Below are positions 9,336 to 18,411 of a DNA stretch of 64,000 nucleotides, piece by piece. The stretch comes from Yanghanlia sp047501535. Lineage in GTDB: Bacteria > Pseudomonadota > Gammaproteobacteria > Burkholderiales > Burkholderiaceae_B. The stretch spans positions 62,001 to 126,000 of the forward strand of contig NZ_JAZDRJ010000002.1 of the NCBI RefSeq assembly GCF_047501535.1, written 5' to 3'. The position numbers and the translations under genes are program-made. The number at the start of each line of letters is the position of its first letter. Position 1 is the stretch's first letter. The notes under the pieces were generated by a model, which saw only the letters and a list, made by a program, of their open reading frames with translations, made no database searches and had not been told where the DNA came from.

Positions 9336-10301
9336 ATGAGTGTGATCCCAGTGTTAGCGATCCATGGCGGAGCCGGAGCGGTCAATCGCGATCGAAGCAC
9401 GCCCGAGAAAGAGCGTGAGTACGAACAAGCGCTGCAAGACGTTCTGTTAACTGGTCAGAAGGCACTCACCCAAGGTGCCAGCGCCCTGGATGTGGTTGAG
9501 CAGGCGGTACGAGACTTGGAAGACTGCCCCTTGTTCAATGCAGGAAAAGGGTCCGTCTACACGAGCGAAGGCACGCACGAGTTGGATGCTTCCATCATGG
9601 ATGGCAGCACGCTCAAAGCTGGCGCGGTAGCTCAGTTGCGTCATGTACGTAACCCCATCCGTGCGGCCCGCGCCGTCATGGACGCAGGTCAATACGTATT
9701 TCTCGCCGGCGCCAGTGCAGACGAGTTCGCGCGTGCATGCGGCTTGGACATGGTAGACCAAGAGTATTTCGGCACGCCCGAGCGCCTTGCTCAACTCCAT
9801 GAGGTTCAACGGGTAGGCGGCATGCATTTGGTTCTGGACCACGATGCGGCTGACATGATGAGAGACGACCCCATTGTGTCCAGCAACAAGTTCGGTACGG
9901 TCGGAGCCGTTGCATGCGATGTCCACGGCAATCTAGCCGCCGCCAACTCCACTGGTGGCATGACCAATAAACGCCCGGGCCGGGTGGGTGACAGCGCTGT
10001 AATCGGAGCCGGTTGCTATGCCGACAACGCGACAGCTGCCGTGGCCACCACCGGCACAGGTGAAACCTTTATCCGAGGTGCTGTTGCGTATGACGTCTGC
10101 GCCTTAATGCGTTACAGGGGTTTAAGTCTAGAAGACGCCGCGCGGCTTGTCATTATGGACAAACAGCCCACCCTTGGCGGCCTGGGAGGGCTGGTGGCGG
10201 TAGATGCCCAAGGCAATGTGACGATGCCCTTCAATACGGCAGGCATGTACCGCGGCAGTATTCATGCAGACGGGCGGCTGCACGTCGCTATTTACCGTTA
10301 A
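9336..10301 (+). CDS. Isoaspartyl peptidase / plant-type L-asparaginase
   Basis: 321 residues of the N-terminal nucleophile family. The precursor is expected to self-cleave before Thr188 in GTVGAVACD; the substrate motif STGGMTNKRPGRVGDSAVIG follows, then TTGTGETFIRG. N-terminal IHGGAGA is also typical. Known members hydrolyse beta-aspartyl dipeptides and asparagine. The gene lies between the RpiR regulator and a creatininase-like gene, so here it probably acts in one pathway with the other operon enzymes; the true substrate may be another amide. Confidence 0.9.
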   Translation: MSVIPVLAIHGGAGAVNRDRSTPEKEREYEQALQDVLLTGQKALTQGASALDVVEQAVRDLEDCPLFNAGKGSVYTSEGTHELDASIMDGSTLKAGAVAQLRHVRNPIRAARAVMDAGQYVFLAGASADEFARACGLDMVDQEYFGTPERLAQLHEVQRVGGMHLVLDHDAADMMRDDPIVSSNKFGTVGAVACDVHGNLAAANSTGGMTNKRPGRVGDSAVIGAGCYADNATAAVATTGTGETFIRGAVAYDVCALMRYRGLSLEDAARLVIMDKQPTLGGLGGLVAVDAQGNVTMPFNTAGMYRGSIHADGRLHVAIYR

Positions 10302-10311
10302 AGGAGTTCAG

Positions 10312-11013
10312 ATGAGGATCCGGGATTGCCACTGGCAGCAAATAGAAGAATATCTCAAACAGGATGACAGAGTCGTTCTACCGATCGGAAGTACTGAGCA
10401 GCACGCCTATCTGAGTCTATGCGTGGACGCCATCCTGGCGGAGGAGGTTGCAGTGGAGGCTGCCGAACCCCTAGGCGTCCCCGTCTACCCGGCAGTGCCT
10501 TTTGGTCTGGCGCCCTATTTTATGGAGTACCCAGGCACGATCTCACTCCGGACCAGAACCTATCTAGACCTGATGACAGACCTGCTCGATAGCCTAGCGA
10601 CTCACGGATTTCGGCGCATCATGATCGTCAATGGACATGGTGGCAACCAGCCAGCCGCTGCGCTGGCTCAGGAATGGGCCAGCCAGCGCACGGGGTTTCG
10701 CATTCAATTTCATAACTGGTGGAACGCTCCGGCCACATGGGCCAAGGTTAAGGAGATAGACCCTGTCGCCTCCCACGCGTCGTGGATGGAAAACTTCCCA
10801 ATAACGCGCCTGGCCCATGCCCCCACGCCAGAGGGCGCCAAGCCCATGGTGGATCTAAATCGTTTGCGTCAATGGCACCCTCGGGAGCTACGCGAGAAGC
10901 TGGGTGATGGGAATTATGGGGGCGCGTACCAAAAGTCTGATACGCAGATGCAGCAACTGTGGGATGTAGCCGTGAATGAAACACGTGAACTCTTAGTAAA
11001 AGGCTGGGCATGA
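10312..11013 (+). CDS. Creatininase-family amidohydrolase
   Basis: 233 residues from ATG 10312 behind AAGGAG at 10301. Metal ligands of the family are visible in PIGSTEQHAYLSLCVDA (Glu, His, Asp) and VNGHGGN (His). Members include creatininase, ArfB formamide hydrolase and the mycofactocin peptidase MftE. The NGHGGN form is shared with the last two rather than with creatininase. Its stop overlaps the next start (ATGA). It probably hydrolyses a C-N bond in the operon's substrate; specificity cannot be read. Confidence 0.82.
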   Translation: MRIRDCHWQQIEEYLKQDDRVVLPIGSTEQHAYLSLCVDAILAEEVAVEAAEPLGVPVYPAVPFGLAPYFMEYPGTISLRTRTYLDLMTDLLDSLATHGFRRIMIVNGHGGNQPAAALAQEWASQRTGFRIQFHNWWNAPATWAKVKEIDPVASHASWMENFPITRLAHAPTPEGAKPMVDLNRLRQWHPRELREKLGDGNYGGAYQKSDTQMQQLWDVAVNETRELLVKGWA

Positions 11014-12050
11014 AGACTCCCAACAAGCCTTCCCCTTCAATATTAATTTGGGGCGCGGGCGCCATAGGAGGCTGCCTGGGCGCGGCCTTTGTCGCAGAGG
11101 GATACGATGTCACGTTTGTGGATCAGGCGCACGATCACGTCCAGGCCATGCAGAAAGAAGGCCTGCGCATTGAAGGCCCCATCGTCACCCGCCGCGTAGC
11201 GGTGCGCGCTTTTTCACCGGACGAGCTTTCGGGTCAGTACGACTTGGTTTTTCTTGCGGTCAAAGCTCACCATACCGAGGAGGCATGCCTACAGATTCGT
11301 CCGTTTCTTAAGGACGACGGCGCTGTGGTTTCAGCTCAGAATGGTTTGAATGAACTCGTGATTTCGAAACTCTTGGGCCATGAACGCACTATCGGATGCT
11401 TTGTCAATTTCGGCGCTGATTATCTTTCCCCCGGCCTCATCCACTATGGAGGTCGTGCAGCGGTCGTAACGGGCGAGCTCGATGGTCGCACAACCGAACG
11501 CATTCACCTCGTTCACAACTTGCTGCTGAAATTCGATGACAAAGCAATTCTGACAAACAACATCTGGGGTTATCTGTGGTCCAAGCAGATCTACGGAGCC
11601 ATGCTTTACGCCACTGCGCTGACGGACGAAGCCATCTGGACATGCCTGGAGAATCCTGAATACCGAGATGTTTTCATTGCCTTGGCACGAGAAATTGCTG
11701 AGATCGCCAACCACGAAGGGGTCCGACTGGAAGCGTTCGATGGTTTTGATCCAGACGCATACGCACAATGCGCGGACATCACAGCCGCACACGCCAGCCT
11801 CGATGCGCTCGTGGCCCACAATAAACGGTCTGCGAAGACCCATAGCGGCATATGGCGTGATTTAGCAATACGTCACCGTAAGACCGAAGTCGATGCACAA
11901 TTGGGTGTCATCGTAAAGATCGCTAAACAACATCACATCTCTGCACCTCTCACCTCCAAACTGATCTCATTGATCCATGAGTGCGAAGGCGGCATGCAAC
12001 GCGATTGGAACAATCTAGCGACATTGCGTAGCGCGATACAGGAAGGCTAA
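11010..12050 (+). CDS. Ketopantoate reductase (PanE/ApbA)-family dehydrogenase
   Basis: 346 residues. NADP-binding GAGAIGGCLGAAF lies at about residues 14-26, with LAVKAHHTEEA and SAQNGLNE typical of the family; the C-terminal helical domain spans about 190-330. True PanE makes pantoate for CoA, but in catabolic operons relatives reduce or oxidise other 2-keto or hydroxy acids. Start overlaps the upstream stop by ATGA, showing translational coupling. A role in the operon's own pathway is more likely than CoA synthesis. Confidence 0.82.
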   Translation: MKTPNKPSPSILIWGAGAIGGCLGAAFVAEGYDVTFVDQAHDHVQAMQKEGLRIEGPIVTRRVAVRAFSPDELSGQYDLVFLAVKAHHTEEACLQIRPFLKDDGAVVSAQNGLNELVISKLLGHERTIGCFVNFGADYLSPGLIHYGGRAAVVTGELDGRTTERIHLVHNLLLKFDDKAILTNNIWGYLWSKQIYGAMLYATALTDEAIWTCLENPEYRDVFIALAREIAEIANHEGVRLEAFDGFDPDAYAQCADITAAHASLDALVAHNKRSAKTHSGIWRDLAIRHRKTEVDAQLGVIVKIAKQHHISAPLTSKLISLIHECEGGMQRDWNNLATLRSAIQEG

Positions 12051-12052
12051 CG

Positions 12053-12814
12053 ATGAAAATCAGTTTTGATCAGCGCAACGTCATGGTCACCGGAGCAGCC
12101 CAAGGCATTGGCCGTGAAATCGCCACACAAATGGCGAGCGCGGGAGCAACACTCTGGCTGTGCGACATTGATGAAGAAAGGCTTGAAGCCACGCGCCAGC
12201 GTTGCTTAGCAGAAGCACCTAATTCCAGCGTCACAACAGCGGTAGTTGACGTGACGAGCCGCGAGGCCGTGGGAGAATTCACCGCGGGTGCAGGTGATAT
12301 CGACGTTCTTATCCATGTGGCTGGGGGCGTCTGCGGTCAACGAGGTCGCCCCCTGGAAGAAATTTCAGAGAAAGACTGGCGCCAAATTTTTGCAGTTAAC
12401 AGCGACAGCATGTTTTGGTGTATCCAGGCTGTGACACCGGGCATGAAGCGCATCGGACGCGGACGCATTGTCACGATTAGCAGCATGGCTGGCCTAGGAG
12501 TCAGCCTAACCGGTATCCAAGCCTATGCTGCGAGTAAAGCAGCACAAATTTCTCTGACCCGTCAATTAGCGCACGAACTGGGACCGCACGGTATCACCGT
12601 CAATAGCGTCGCTCCCGGTTTTGTCCGTTCCAACCCCTCTACAGAAAAGCAATGGGAGGCCTATGGAAAGCCAGGGCAAGATGCTCTCGTGCAAGGCATT
12701 GCCTTACGTCGGACGGGGTTGGCAAGCGACATTGCGCCAGCCGTGTTGTTTCTGGCCTCCGATTTCAGTGCCTGGACGACAGGACAAACACTGGTCATCG
12801 ATGGGGGGAAATAA
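12053..12814 (+). CDS. Short-chain dehydrogenase/reductase
   Basis: 253 residues. TGAAQGIGREIA (about 14-25) binds NAD(P); the catalytic Ser-Tyr-Lys set is in ISSMAGLG and YAASKAA; the C-terminus FSAWTTGQTLVIDGGK is standard. It begins 2 bases after the PanE-like stop and ends about 44 bases before the first permease gene. Together the two dehydrogenases suggest sequential oxidation of a hydroxyl-bearing substrate; the substrate is unknown. Confidence 0.86.
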   Translation: MKISFDQRNVMVTGAAQGIGREIATQMASAGATLWLCDIDEERLEATRQRCLAEAPNSSVTTAVVDVTSREAVGEFTAGAGDIDVLIHVAGGVCGQRGRPLEEISEKDWRQIFAVNSDSMFWCIQAVTPGMKRIGRGRIVTISSMAGLGVSLTGIQAYAASKAAQISLTRQLAHELGPHGITVNSVAPGFVRSNPSTEKQWEAYGKPGQDALVQGIALRRTGLASDIAPAVLFLASDFSAWTTGQTLVIDGGK

Positions 12815-12857
12815 TGAAGCGCGCTTCCATTCCAAGCGGAAGACAAGGTGAGCCGTC

Positions 12858-13832
12858 ATGCTAAGTTTTTTCTTGGTCAGGGCATGGCAAGCCGTGCTGG
12901 TCATGCTCCTCATGTCATTGCTAGTGTTCGTTGGTGTCTACGCGATCGGCAACCCTATCGACATACTCATTAACCCTCAGGCTGACCAAGCTTTACGCCA
13001 AGCCACCATTGAGCGTTATGGGTTAGACAAGCCATTATGGGAACAATATCTTTACTTTCTTGGTAACGCCGTTCAGGGCGATTTTGGGCTTTCCTTCATC
13101 TATAACGTTCCTGCCTTGGGCCTTATCCTGAGCTACCTACCAGCCACTCTGGAGTTGGCCATCGTCGCCATGCTGATGACCATCATCGTTGGTGTGCCGC
13201 TAGGGCTGTACGCAGGCTATCGGCCCGATTCAACGTTCACCAAACTCATCATGAGCGGCAGTGTCCTGGCTTTTTCCGTTCCAGGGTTTTGGATGGGTCT
13301 AATGCTCATCCTGGTGTTCTCCGTTGAACTAGGCTGGTTCTCCTCCGGCGGCCGCGGCGAAACAGTCACCATTTTGGGCACGCAATGGTCGGTCTTCACG
13401 CTGGATGGCTGGTATCACATCCTACTACCCGCATTGAATCTTGCGCTGTTTCGCCTTGCGTTAATCGTCCGTCTCACCCGAGCGGGGGTGCGCGAAGCGA
13501 TCCTCTCGGACTACGTCAAATTCGCACGCGCCAAGGGAGTACCGCCGCTGCGCATCCTGACGCACCACGTGATGCGCAACATACTCATCCCGCTCACGAC
13601 AGTACTCGGCATGGAGTTCGGTGCCATGGTGGCGTTCTCCGTAGTGACAGAAACCATTTTCTCATGGCCTGGCGCGGGAAAACTGGTCATAGACTCTATC
13701 CGGACGCTCGATCAACCCGTCGTGGTCTCCTACCTCCTCCTTGTCGCAGCCATGTTCGTAGTCATTAACTTCGTTGTCGATGTGATGTATTCCTTCCTTG
13801 ATCCACGCATCCGTCTGGGGAGCCGCCGATGA
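12858..13832 (+). CDS. Peptide-type ABC transporter permease (DppB-like)
   Basis: 324 residues with six membrane helices. The BPD_transp_1 coupling motif lies at about residues 210-235 (FARAKGVPPLRILTHHVMRN). The N-terminal LVRAWQAVLVMLLMSLLVF and the YGLDKPLWEQYLYFLGN segment match DppB/OppB. AAGGTGAG precedes the ATG. It pairs with the next gene, whose start overlaps this stop by ATGA. Confidence 0.92.
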   Translation: MLSFFLVRAWQAVLVMLLMSLLVFVGVYAIGNPIDILINPQADQALRQATIERYGLDKPLWEQYLYFLGNAVQGDFGLSFIYNVPALGLILSYLPATLELAIVAMLMTIIVGVPLGLYAGYRPDSTFTKLIMSGSVLAFSVPGFWMGLMLILVFSVELGWFSSGGRGETVTILGTQWSVFTLDGWYHILLPALNLALFRLALIVRLTRAGVREAILSDYVKFARAKGVPPLRILTHHVMRNILIPLTTVLGMEFGAMVAFSVVTETIFSWPGAGKLVIDSIRTLDQPVVVSYLLLVAAMFVVINFVVDVMYSFLDPRIRLGSRR

Positions 13833-14734
13833 ACGTAACCACACATCGGGCGCCAGCCGCGAGGGACAGTTACTTGCGCCAGATATGGCAAAGCTATCGA
13901 AAGAACTGGGTCGCCTGTGTAGCGCTCGCCGTTCTCCTAACGGCAGTCTTTATGTCTGTTTTCGCCGCCTGGGTCACGCCGCAGAACCCGTTTGATCAGT
14001 CGATTCTCGACCTGATGGATTCTCGCCTCGAACCCGGCGAGGTCGGCTCTGGCGGGTATGTCCATATACTTGGCACGGACGCTGACGGCCGTGACCTCTA
14101 CAGTGCCATCGTTTATGGCATGCGCCTGAGTCTTTTTATTGGCCTCACCAGCGGGCTGCTTGCCCTAGTCGTAGGCTCACTAATCGGCTTACTGGCTGGC
14201 TACTTCGGTGGGCGCACAGAAGCCACGTTGATGCGCGTCGTCGACCTGCAGCTCTCATTTCCACCTCTGATGCTCGCCTTGATACTGGTTGCAGTGCTTG
14301 GTCAAGGTCAATTTCAGGTTATTGCCGCGCTAGTGGCCGCTCAGTACGCGTATTTTGCCCGCACCGTTCATGGAGTCACGCTCGCTGAGCGGCAAAAAGA
14401 GTATATCGAAGCCGCTGCTGCCGTTCCGCTGCCTACGCGGAAGATCATGTTCGGCCATCTCTTGCCTAACGTGACGCCGCCTTTGATTGTGGTGGCCACT
14501 GTGCAGATCGCAAGCTCCATCGTCCTAGAGGCTACGCTCTCTTTCCTAGGCGTTGGCCTGCCAGTGACTGAGCCCTCTTTAGGGGGCTTGATCTACAACG
14601 GCTTTGAATACATGCAGAGTGGACGTTATTGGATGAGCATCTACCCCGGCATCACTCTTGTGATACTGATGCTAGCCATCAATCTTGTCGGCGACCAACT
14701 GCGCGATGTACTAAATCCGAGGTTGAACAAATGA
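13829..14734 (+). CDS. Peptide-type ABC transporter permease (DppC-like)
   Basis: 301 residues with an OppC-type N-terminal segment (about 1-50) then five core helices. LGTDADGRDLYSAIVYGMRLSL is a hallmark of DppC/OppC, and the coupling loop EAAAAVPLPTRKIMFGHLLPN is near residue 195. Overlaps both neighbours by ATGA, so the four transporter genes are translated in step. Forms the membrane channel with the DppB-like protein. Confidence 0.92.
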   Translation: MNVTTHRAPAARDSYLRQIWQSYRKNWVACVALAVLLTAVFMSVFAAWVTPQNPFDQSILDLMDSRLEPGEVGSGGYVHILGTDADGRDLYSAIVYGMRLSLFIGLTSGLLALVVGSLIGLLAGYFGGRTEATLMRVVDLQLSFPPLMLALILVAVLGQGQFQVIAALVAAQYAYFARTVHGVTLAERQKEYIEAAAAVPLPTRKIMFGHLLPNVTPPLIVVATVQIASSIVLEATLSFLGVGLPVTEPSLGGLIYNGFEYMQSGRYWMSIYPGITLVILMLAINLVGDQLRDVLNPRLNK

Positions 14735-15744
14735 ATCCAATCCATCACCAACATGAGTCACAAGTCCTGCGAGTTGAGGGCCTACGAACACATTTCGATA
14801 GTGAGCACGGATGCATCAAAGCGGTAAATGGTGTGGACTTCACGCTACATCGTGGCGAGATTCTGGGTCTGGTGGGTGAGTCCGGCTCTGGTAAGAGCGT
14901 GACGGGCTTCTCAATTATGGGTCTGATCGACCCACCCGGGCGGATCGCAGAAGGCAGCATCCAGTTGTCTGGCGACGAACTAGTTGGGATGAAAGAGCCG
15001 GAACTGCGCAAATTACGCGGGGTGCGCATGGCCATGATCTTCCAAGATCCGATGATGACCTTGAATCCTGTGATGCGTGTCGCCGATCAAATGATTGAAG
15101 CTATCACAGTACATGAAAAAGTATCTCGCAAGGAAGCGCTGACCCGGGCGCGTGCGGCATTGGTCAAGGCTGGTATTCCAGCTCCAGACGAGAGGCTGCG
15201 TGCGTACCCCCATGAATTATCGGGAGGCATGCGACAACGCGTTGCCATCGCGACCGCAATCCTTCATCGACCTGACGTGATCATCGCCGATGAGCCCACC
15301 ACCGCCCTAGACGTCACCATCCAAGGTCAGATATTGGCGGAAGTCCAGCGTCTTGCTCGCGAAGAAGGGGTAGCAATGATTTGGATTACACACGACCTGT
15401 CGGTGGTAGCAGGCCTGGCTGACAGGATTTGTGTCATGTATGCCGGGAAAATTGTTGAAACTGGCACAACCGACCAAGTGCTAGATCACCCGGCACACCC
15501 CTACACCGTTGGGCTGATCCGTTCCTTGCCGGGGCAAGGAGAGCGCGGTGAACCACTCGCCCAGATCCCCGGCATGACTCCGTCGCTTTTGAACCTAGAC
15601 GATGGCTGTGCGTTCCGTGGCCGCTGCTTCAAGGCAACGCCAGAATGCGCGGACACGCCGCCGCTTTATCGGTGGCCAAACGGGCAGCAGGTGCTCTGTT
15701 TGCATCCAGAACGGCAGCCTGCTGAAACCATGGAGGTCGCATGA
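14731..15744 (+). CDS. Peptide-type ABC transporter ATPase (DppD-like)
   Basis: 337 residues from ATG 14731, which overlaps the upstream stop; an upstream in-frame extension to 14629 lies inside the permease gene and is rejected. Walker A GESGSGKS is at about 49-56, signature LSGGMRQRVAIA, Walker B VIIADEPTTALD, and the switch histidine in WITHDLS. The C-terminal oligopeptide domain has four cysteines (CAFRGRCFKATPEC, then C before LHPE), typical of an Fe-S site in DppD/OppD. Confidence 0.93.
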   Translation: MNPIHHQHESQVLRVEGLRTHFDSEHGCIKAVNGVDFTLHRGEILGLVGESGSGKSVTGFSIMGLIDPPGRIAEGSIQLSGDELVGMKEPELRKLRGVRMAMIFQDPMMTLNPVMRVADQMIEAITVHEKVSRKEALTRARAALVKAGIPAPDERLRAYPHELSGGMRQRVAIATAILHRPDVIIADEPTTALDVTIQGQILAEVQRLAREEGVAMIWITHDLSVVAGLADRICVMYAGKIVETGTTDQVLDHPAHPYTVGLIRSLPGQGERGEPLAQIPGMTPSLLNLDDGCAFRGRCFKATPECADTPPLYRWPNGQQVLCLHPERQPAETMEVA

Positions 15745-16727
15745 ACCTTGTTTCCCTGGACTCCCTAACGAAGGTTTTCACTCTACCAATGGGAATGGAA
15801 GCGCGCCTGGCGCGTTTGATGGGCGCTAAAGTTCAGGCTCCCCAGGTACATGCCGTCAATGGCATCAGCCTAGATATTGCGCGAGGAGAAGTACTGGGTC
15901 TCGTCGGCGAATCTGGTTGTGGCAAGTCCACTCTGGCTCGCCTCACGGCAGGCATCCATGCCCCAACATCTGGCACCGTCAGGTACCGGGGAAAACCCGT
16001 TGCAGTGCAACGAGGTAATCGGGAAGTCAAGCAGATCACCGAAGTACAAATGATTTTCCAGGACCCCTATGCGTCACTGAACCCTCGCCACAGGATATCA
16101 AGAATCATCGGACAGGGGCCTTTGTTCCACGGCTTAGTTTCACGCGAAAACTTGGACGATTATGTGTGCGAAATGATGGAAAGTGCGGGTCTTGACCCGT
16201 CATATCGATTTCGTTACCCCCATCAGTTCTCTGGCGGACAACGACAGCGCATCGGTATCGCACGCGCCTTGGCAATGAAACCAGAATTCATTGTGTGTGA
16301 CGAAGCCGTCGCTGCATTGGATGTATCCATACAGGCGCAGGTGCTCAACCTCTTTATGGAATTGCGGGAACGCTTGCAACTGACTTACCTGTTTGTTAGC
16401 CACGACCTAAGTGTCGTGAAGCACCTTAGCGACAGGGTCGCCATCATGTATCTGGGCAAGATCGTGGAAGTTGCCCCTGTCGACGCGATTTATTTAGAAG
16501 CCAATCATCCTTACACCCGGGCATTACTCGGCAATATGCTGACGCTGCAATCTCGGCGCAAGACCTTCGTTCCAATTAAAGGCGAAATCCCTTCGCCGCT
16601 TCAGCCGCCAAGCGGATGCAAGTTCCATCCGCGATGCCCCCATGCCATGACACGTTGTGCTGAGGAAGAGCCAACGTTGAAGGAGATCGCCCCCAGGCAC
16701 TTCTCCGCTTGCCACTTGAACGGCTGA
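15741..16727 (+). CDS. Peptide-type ABC transporter ATPase (DppF-like)
   Basis: 328 residues. Walker A GESGCGKST, signature FSGGQRQRIGIA and Walker B FIVCDEAVAALD are visible; the Walker B has VAALD where most have TSALD. The C-terminal CKFHPRCPHAMTRC is the OppF cysteine cluster. Coupled by ATGA to the DppD-like gene. It completes a heterodimeric ATPase for the importer. Confidence 0.93.
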   Translation: MNLVSLDSLTKVFTLPMGMEARLARLMGAKVQAPQVHAVNGISLDIARGEVLGLVGESGCGKSTLARLTAGIHAPTSGTVRYRGKPVAVQRGNREVKQITEVQMIFQDPYASLNPRHRISRIIGQGPLFHGLVSRENLDDYVCEMMESAGLDPSYRFRYPHQFSGGQRQRIGIARALAMKPEFIVCDEAVAALDVSIQAQVLNLFMELRERLQLTYLFVSHDLSVVKHLSDRVAIMYLGKIVEVAPVDAIYLEANHPYTRALLGNMLTLQSRRKTFVPIKGEIPSPLQPPSGCKFHPRCPHAMTRCAEEEPTLKEIAPRHFSACHLNG

Positions 16728-16766
16728 CCCTGCACAGGCAGCTTATCTTTCCAAAGGAGTACGACA

Positions 16767-18344
16767 ATGATACCCATCAAAACCAAAGCATTAATAGGCG
16801 CCGTCACCATGGCTTTATCCATGTTGTCAGGGGCGGCACAAGCCGAGGAACTCAGGATCGGCGTTCGGGCAGGCCCTGAAGCCATGGACCCGCATTACAT
16901 GGCACTGGGCAACCAGATTGCGGCGGTAAAAAATATTTATGAAGCCTTGGTGGCCTTTGATGAAAATCTTCAGATCAAGCCTGGTCTGGCCGAAAGCTGG
17001 AAACCGGTTGACGATAACACCTGGGAGTTCCAGCTTCGTCAAGGCGTCAAGTTTCATGATGGCTCACCCTTGACCGCAGAAGACGTCAAGTTCTCCCTTG
17101 AGCGTGTACCAGGTGCTGCTGGCCCGGATGGCGGCTTAATCATCAACACCCGTAATATCAGCGAAGTCGAAGTCACTGGCCCGCACACCATCCACATCAC
17201 AACCAGCGTGCCAAACCCTGCGTTACCACAGGATCTCGCTCGGGTGGGCATTGTTCCAAAATCCATCGGCAACGCATCGGTCGAAGACTTCAACAACGGT
17301 AAAGCAGCCATAGGCACCGGCCCCTTCAAACTGGTTTCTTTTACCGCCCGCGAAGGTTTCGAACTTCAGCGTAACGCCGACTACTGGGGCGGAGAAGTAC
17401 CTTGGGAAAAAGTCAATTTCATTGAAATTTCCAATGATGCAGCCCGAGTCGCCGCACTGCAGTCTAATCGGGTAGACGTTGTCAACTACGTGCCCTTCGG
17501 AGATGTCGAGCGCCTGCGTAACAGCAAGGATACTCAAGAAATCCAAGGGGAATCCATCTACGTTTTCTTGCTGTACCCTGATCATCGCCCCCAAAGCGAC
17601 TTGGTCACCGATAAAAATGGCAATCCGCTGCCTAGCAACCCCCTGGCAGACCGTCGCGTGCGCGAGGCCCTTTCCTTGGCCATCAATCGCAAAGCGATCG
17701 TAGAGCGTGCCCTCGAAGGGTTTGCCAAGCCTGCCAATCAGTTGATCGATGACAAGTTCTTCGGTGCCATCCCCAACCCCAAGGAACTGGCCTACGACCC
17801 GGACCGCGCACGAGAACTTCTGGCCGAAGCGGGTTACCCAGATGGCTTCAAGCTGCCCTTGCATTGCACCAATGATCGTTTACCAGGCGACGGCGCCACA
17901 TGCCGCGCGCTGGGCCAAATGTTCTCCCGCATCGGCATTGACACCAGCGTAAACGCCATATCACGGACAGTATTCGTTCCTGCCCGCACTCGCGGTGACT
18001 ACGTACTCACCATGGCAGGATGGGGATCAGTCAGTGGCGAAGCGGGATACACCATGTCTTCGATTGCCCACACGAACGATAGTAGTAAAGGGTTGGGAGC
18101 CTTTAACGTATCCCATGTCTCTAACCCGAAAAGCGACGAACTGATCGCCAAGGCAATGCGCACCCTGGATGACGCAGAGCGCCGCAAATTGTTCGAGGAA
18201 TCCATGGCTACAGTTCTGGAGGACTTTGCAATCATCCCTGTCCTTCAACTCTCATCAGTCTGGGGCGTTAAAGCTGACAAGGTCACATTCACGCCTCGCG
18301 TCGACGAAGAAACGTTGCCTTATTTCATGCAACCTGTGAAATAA
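16767..18344 (+). CDS. ABC transporter periplasmic substrate-binding protein (SBP_bac_5)
   Basis: 525 residues. A Sec signal peptide (about 1-26, cleavage after AQA) lacks a lipobox, so the protein should be soluble in the periplasm. The family 5 binding fold is evident from LRIGVRAGPEAMDPHY, ENLQIKPGLAESW and GVKFHDGSPLTAEDVKFSLER. AAAGGAG lies 9 bases before the ATG. Last gene of the operon and determinant of substrate choice; di- or oligopeptides, or peptide-like amides, are candidates. Confidence 0.92.
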   Translation: MIPIKTKALIGAVTMALSMLSGAAQAEELRIGVRAGPEAMDPHYMALGNQIAAVKNIYEALVAFDENLQIKPGLAESWKPVDDNTWEFQLRQGVKFHDGSPLTAEDVKFSLERVPGAAGPDGGLIINTRNISEVEVTGPHTIHITTSVPNPALPQDLARVGIVPKSIGNASVEDFNNGKAAIGTGPFKLVSFTAREGFELQRNADYWGGEVPWEKVNFIEISNDAARVAALQSNRVDVVNYVPFGDVERLRNSKDTQEIQGESIYVFLLYPDHRPQSDLVTDKNGNPLPSNPLADRRVREALSLAINRKAIVERALEGFAKPANQLIDDKFFGAIPNPKELAYDPDRARELLAEAGYPDGFKLPLHCTNDRLPGDGATCRALGQMFSRIGIDTSVNAISRTVFVPARTRGDYVLTMAGWGSVSGEAGYTMSSIAHTNDSSKGLGAFNVSHVSNPKSDELIAKAMRTLDDAERRKLFEESMATVLEDFAIIPVLQLSSVWGVKADKVTFTPRVDEETLPYFMQPVK

Positions 18345-18353
18345 GCCAAATTG

Positions 18354-18386
18354 ATCGCCTTGCTGCCCCCTAAGTGGCAAGGCGAT
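18354..18386 (+). terminator. Hairpin ending the importer operon
   Basis: ATCGCCTTGC and GCAAGGCGAT form a perfect 10-bp stem around a 13-base loop, 9 bases after the last stop. The following bases are only moderately T-rich, so termination strength is uncertain. It may also serve the opposing yhhQ gene. Confidence 0.6.
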
Positions 18387-18411
18387 TCTCGGAATTCCTT
18401 TCTTGTAGCGG

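Noticed and set aside
14629..14730. Upstream extension of the DppD-like ATPase
   Set aside because: It lies wholly within the preceding permease gene, and ATG 14731 overlaps the permease stop like the other couplings in the operon.
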